A stretch of 9,002 nt of DNA, taken from Selenomonadaceae bacterium. GTDB taxonomy: Bacteria > Bacillota > Negativicutes > Selenomonadales > Selenomonadaceae. The stretch lies in NCBI GenBank assembly GCA_016280345.1, contig JAEEGN010000002.1, positions 1 to 9,002 on the forward strand, given 5' to 3'. A program made the translations under genes and the position numbers. This document shows, in pieces, positions 6,821 to 9,002 of this stretch; the stretch's first letter is position 1, and the number at the start of each line of letters is the position of its first letter. The notes under the pieces were generated by a model. It did no database searches and was not told the DNA's origin. It was given only the letters and a program-made list of their open reading frames with translations.

Positions 6821-6904
6821 TCACCGCTCCCCCCGGCGGCGCACCGCACCGTATTGTATCGCCTGCCCGGTTTGTTCCTTACAGGCTGCCGCTTGTTTGT
6901 TCAT
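6821..6904 (-). CDS. Possible 27-codon small ORF upstream of the oxidoreductase
   Basis: The minus strand reads ATG (6904-6902) through TGA (6823-6821), encoding a short basic peptide that begins MNKQAAACKEQTGQAI and ends RRRGER. An AGGTGG sequence lies 9 nt before the ATG. The stop overlaps the alternative GTG start of the oxidoreductase (GTGA) and lies 5 nt before its ATG start, an arrangement typical of translationally coupled genes. No known family is recognised. It could be a leader peptide, a small protein, or chance in GC-rich DNA. Confidence 0.3.
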   Translation of the reverse strand: MNKQAAACKEQTGQAIQYGAVRRRGER

Positions 6905-6984
6905 CCTGCGCTTCCACCTTATGGGGTTTCCTTTCGCCCTGTAATGCAGCCGATCCGGGCAAAAATGACGCGCGGCAAAATCCG

Positions 6985-7012
6985 ATTTTACAAAAAGTCA
7001 AATCCCTGCCAA
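6985..7012 (-). promoter_or_regulatory. Candidate promoter of the oxidoreductase gene
   Basis: On the minus strand there is -35 TTGGCA (7012-7007), a 16-bp spacer and -10 TAAAAT (6990-6985), each box one base from consensus. Transcription would start near 6978, leaving a leader of about 160 nt that contains the small ORF. The serS gene ends at 7051 without a recognisable intrinsic terminator, so read-through from serS is also possible. Confidence 0.5.
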
Positions 7013-7050
7013 AACAACGCCGTTTACCGTCATCTCCGGGAAAGTGCCGC

Positions 7051-8328
7051 TTACTCCGGCTTCCGGATGACCTCGACGCCGCCCATGTAAGGTACCAGCG
7101 CCTCGGGGACGACGACGGAACCGTCCTCCTGCTGATAGTTCTCCAGAATGGCCGACACCGTGCGGCCCACCGCCAGGCCCGAGCCGTTCAGCGTGTGGCA
7201 GAACTCCGGCTTGTCCTTCGGCGTGCGGCGGAACTTGATGTTCGCCCGGCGGGCCTGGAAATCGAGGCAGTTGGAGCAGGACGAGATCTCGCGGTAGCGG
7301 TCCTGGGACGCCATCCAGACCTCGATGTCATAGGTCTTGGCCGAGGTGAAGCCCATGTCGCCGGTGCAGAGGGTGACGACGTGGTAGGGCAGCTTCAGGA
7401 GCTGCAGCACTTCCTCGGCGTCGCGCACCATGCCCTCGAGTTCGTCCCAGGAATTTTCCGGCAGGCAGAACTTGATGAGCTCGACCTTGTTGAACTGGTG
7501 CTGGCGAATCAGCCCCCGGGTGTCGCGGCCGGCGCTGCCCGCCTCAGCCCGGAAGCTGGCCGTATAGACGGTGTAATGCTCGGGCAGCTGCGCGCCGTCG
7601 AGGATTTCCTCCCGGTGGTAGTTTGTCGCCGGCACTTCGGCGGTGGGAACGAGGTACTGGTCAAGGCCGTCCAGCTTGAACATATCCTCGGCGAACTTCG
7701 GCAGCTGGCCGGTGCCGATCATGCTGTCGCGGCTGACGATGTAAGGCGCCAGCATTTCCGTATAGCCCTGCTTCGCGTGCAGGTCCATCATGAAGTTGAT
7801 GCAGGCCCGCTCCAGCCGCGCTCCCAGGCCCTTGTAGAACGCGAACCGCGCCCCGGAGACCTTCGCCGCCCGCTCGAAGTCGAGAATATCCAGCGCCTCG
7901 CCGATATCCCAGTGCGGCTTCGGCGCGAAGGGCAGCTTCACCGGCTCGCCCCAGCGGCGGATTTCCGGGTTCTCCGTGTCGTCCTTGCCGATGGGGACGT
8001 CCTCCTTCGGCATGTTCGGGATGCTCAGGAGGATATCCCGCAGCGCCTCCTCGACGCCCTTGAGCTCGCCGTCGAGGGCCGCGATCTTGTCGCCCACGGC
8101 CCGCATTTCCGCCACCATCGCCGCGGCATCCTCGCCCTTCTTCTTCAGGACGCTGATTTCCTTCGACGCCGCGTTGCGCCGGCTCTTCAACCCCTCGGAC
8201 TCGGCCAGGATGGCCCGGCGCTTCTTCTCCAGCCCCTCGAACTCGTCAAGCGACAAGGAATTGCAGCGGTTCTTCAGCATGGCGCGGACCTCGTCCAGAT
8301 GGTCGCGCACGAATTTGATATCCAACAC
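7051..8328 (-). CDS. serS: Seryl-tRNA synthetase
   Basis: This is a cytoplasmic class II aminoacyl-tRNA synthetase that charges tRNA-Ser (and tRNA-Sec where present) with serine. The protein is 425 aa, the normal length. The N-terminal tRNA-binding arm begins LDIKFVRDHLDEVRAML and continues as a charged coiled coil to about residue 105. The catalytic core shows TAEVPATN (229-236), motif 2 FRAEAGSAGRDTRGLIRQHQ (259-278), ISSCSNCLDFQARR (348-361) and motif 3 with GSGLAVGRTVSAILENYQ (382-399). The start is taken as GTG at 8328, because homologues begin MLDIKFVR and TAGGGGG lies 7 nt upstream. An in-frame ATG at 8373 would start only about 3 nt after the predicted transcription start and would add 15 unrelated residues. 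Confidence 0.97.
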   Translation of the reverse strand: MLDIKFVRDHLDEVRAMLKNRCNSLSLDEFEGLEKKRRAILAESEGLKSRRNAASKEISVLKKKGEDAAAMVAEMRAVGDKIAALDGELKGVEEALRDILLSIPNMPKEDVPIGKDDTENPEIRRWGEPVKLPFAPKPHWDIGEALDILDFERAAKVSGARFAFYKGLGARLERACINFMMDLHAKQGYTEMLAPYIVSRDSMIGTGQLPKFAEDMFKLDGLDQYLVPTAEVPATNYHREEILDGAQLPEHYTVYTASFRAEAGSAGRDTRGLIRQHQFNKVELIKFCLPENSWDELEGMVRDAEEVLQLLKLPYHVVTLCTGDMGFTSAKTYDIEVWMASQDRYREISSCSNCLDFQARRANIKFRRTPKDKPEFCHTLNGSGLAVGRTVSAILENYQQEDGSVVVPEALVPYMGGVEVIRKPE

Positions 8329-8382
8329 AAAAAAGCCCCCTAATGAACGCCCGGCGGGCGCGAATGTACTCATACATTACTC

Positions 8383-8411
8383 ATTATATCGGCCCCGGCC
8401 CCGGCTGTCAA
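8383..8411 (-). promoter_or_regulatory. Consensus promoter of serS
   Basis: The minus strand has a perfect TTGACA (8411-8406), a 17-bp spacer made almost only of G and C, and a perfect TATAAT (8388-8383). The start near 8376 gives a leader of about 48 nt with one small GC hairpin (8350-8362). The leader is too short for a T-box riboswitch and has no T-box sequence. Confidence 0.92.
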
Positions 8412-8425
8412 CCGGATTTCCCCGC

Positions 8426-8454
8426 TTGCAGGGCGGCGAAGGCGGTGCTATAAT
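8426..8454 (+). promoter_or_regulatory. Promoter of hydG, divergent from serS
   Basis: The plus strand has -35 TTGCAG (8426-8431), a 17-bp spacer and a perfect -10 TATAAT (8449-8454) preceded by TGC, an extended -10 element. The start near 8461 gives a leader of about 35 nt. Its -35 box is 14 bp from that of the serS promoter, facing the other way. Confidence 0.82.
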
Positions 8455-8495
8455 GCAACATATAATCATTGTTCCGCAAGAAAGGAAGTAGCATC

Positions 8496-9002
8496 ATGGC
8501 CATATACGACCCAAAATCGGCCAAGGCCGAGGAATTCATCAACCATGAGGAAATCGAGGATACGCTGGCTTACGCCGAAGCGCATAAAAGCGACCGCCCG
8601 CTGATTGAGAGCCTTCTGGCCCGCGCCGCCGACTGCAAGGGACTCACCCACCGCGAGGCGGCGGTGCTGCTCGCCTCGGACCAGCCCGACCTCAACGAGA
8701 AGATGTTCAACCTGGCGAAGAAAATCAAGGAGGAGCTCTACGGGCAGCGCATCGTGCTCTTCGCGCCGCTGTATCTTTCCAACTACTGCATCAACAGCTG
8801 CGTGTACTGTCCCTATCACGCGAAGAACCGCAACATCCGCCGCGTCAAATTCACCCAGGACGAGATCCGCCGCGAGGTCATCGCCCTGCAGGACATGGGT
8901 CACAAGCGGCTGGCGCTGGAGACCGGCGAGGACCCCGTAAACAATCCCATCGAGTACGTGCTGGAGAGCATAAAGACCATCTACAGCATCAAGCACAAGA
9001 AC
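8496..9002 (+). CDS. hydG: [FeFe]-hydrogenase H-cluster maturase HydG, N-terminal part, cut by window edge
   Basis: This is a radical SAM tyrosine lyase that makes the CO and CN- ligands for the [FeFe]-hydrogenase H-cluster from tyrosine, working with HydE and HydF. The first 169 codons are visible, in frame to the last base. Residues 98-105 read CINSCVYC, the CX3CX2C radical SAM cluster site, within LYLSNYCINSCVYCPYHAKN. The HydG-specific phrase ALETGEDPVNNPIEYVLESI (about 144-163) separates it from the related thiamine enzyme ThiH. The auxiliary-cluster cysteines at the C-terminus lie outside the window. The ATG at 8496 has AAAGGAAG 7 nt upstream. Its presence implies that the cell makes an [FeFe]-hydrogenase and lives anaerobically. 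The partner genes are not visible here. Confidence 0.96.
   Translation, partial: MAIYDPKSAKAEEFINHEEIEDTLAYAEAHKSDRPLIESLLARAADCKGLTHREAAVLLASDQPDLNEKMFNLAKKIKEELYGQRIVLFAPLYLSNYCINSCVYCPYHAKNRNIRRVKFTQDEIRREVIALQDMGHKRLALETGEDPVNNPIEYVLESIKTIYSIKHKN

Noticed and set aside
8329..8373. N-terminal extension of SerRS from an ATG at 8373
   Set aside because: The ATG would lie about 3 nt after the predicted transcription start with no ribosome binding site. The 15 extra residues do not belong to the SerRS family, while GTG 8328 has a well-spaced ribosome binding site.
8329..8376. Possible T-box riboswitch controlling serS
   Set aside because: The leader is under 50 nt and has neither the T-box sequence nor an antiterminator/terminator pair.

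Overview
The window reads as chromosomal DNA of a GC-rich strict anaerobe, most likely a Bacillota (Firmicutes) member. The reasons are the HydG gene for [FeFe]-hydrogenase maturation, the strong GGAGG-type ribosome binding sites, the near-consensus sigma-A type promoters (TTGACA/TATAAT, 17-bp spacers), the lipoprotein-type solute-binding protein, and a short SRP RNA next to tRNA-Ser. A Negativicutes-like lineage would fit, but this is an impression from gene style and GC content, not a phylogenetic result.

Layout from left to right. Positions 1-570 (minus strand) hold one RNA-rich transcription unit: a consensus promoter (542-570), tRNA-Ser(GGA), the small SRP RNA (ffs), an intrinsic terminator, and the 5' part of an RNase H1 gene that runs off the left edge. 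Positions 571-751 are non-coding with two GC-rich hairpins. Positions 752-5562 (minus strand) hold a complete branched-chain amino acid ABC importer in the classical order livJ-livH-livM-livG-livF, driven by a near-consensus promoter at 5534-5562. Two hairpins lie between livJ and livH and probably lower permease and ATPase expression relative to the binding protein.

Positions 5563-5757 are a gap with a further terminator-like hairpin and no convincing gene. Positions 5759-6904 (minus strand) hold an FAD-dependent oxidoreductase of the geranylgeranyl-reductase family. A 27-codon small ORF overlaps its possible GTG start, and its stop codon lies inside its own terminator stem. Positions 7051-8328 (minus strand) are serS, with a perfect consensus promoter and no T-box leader. 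Back to back with it, from 8426 to the right edge on the plus strand, are a promoter and the first 169 codons of hydG.

Functionally, the window combines translation and secretion housekeeping (tRNA-Ser, SerRS, SRP RNA), amino acid uptake (Liv), hydrogenase cofactor assembly (HydG) and one orphan flavoprotein. I see no CRISPR array, insertion sequence, phage gene or defence system. I do not see a clearly novel system. The least explained parts are the orphan flavoprotein with its small upstream ORF, and the 5563-5757 gap.
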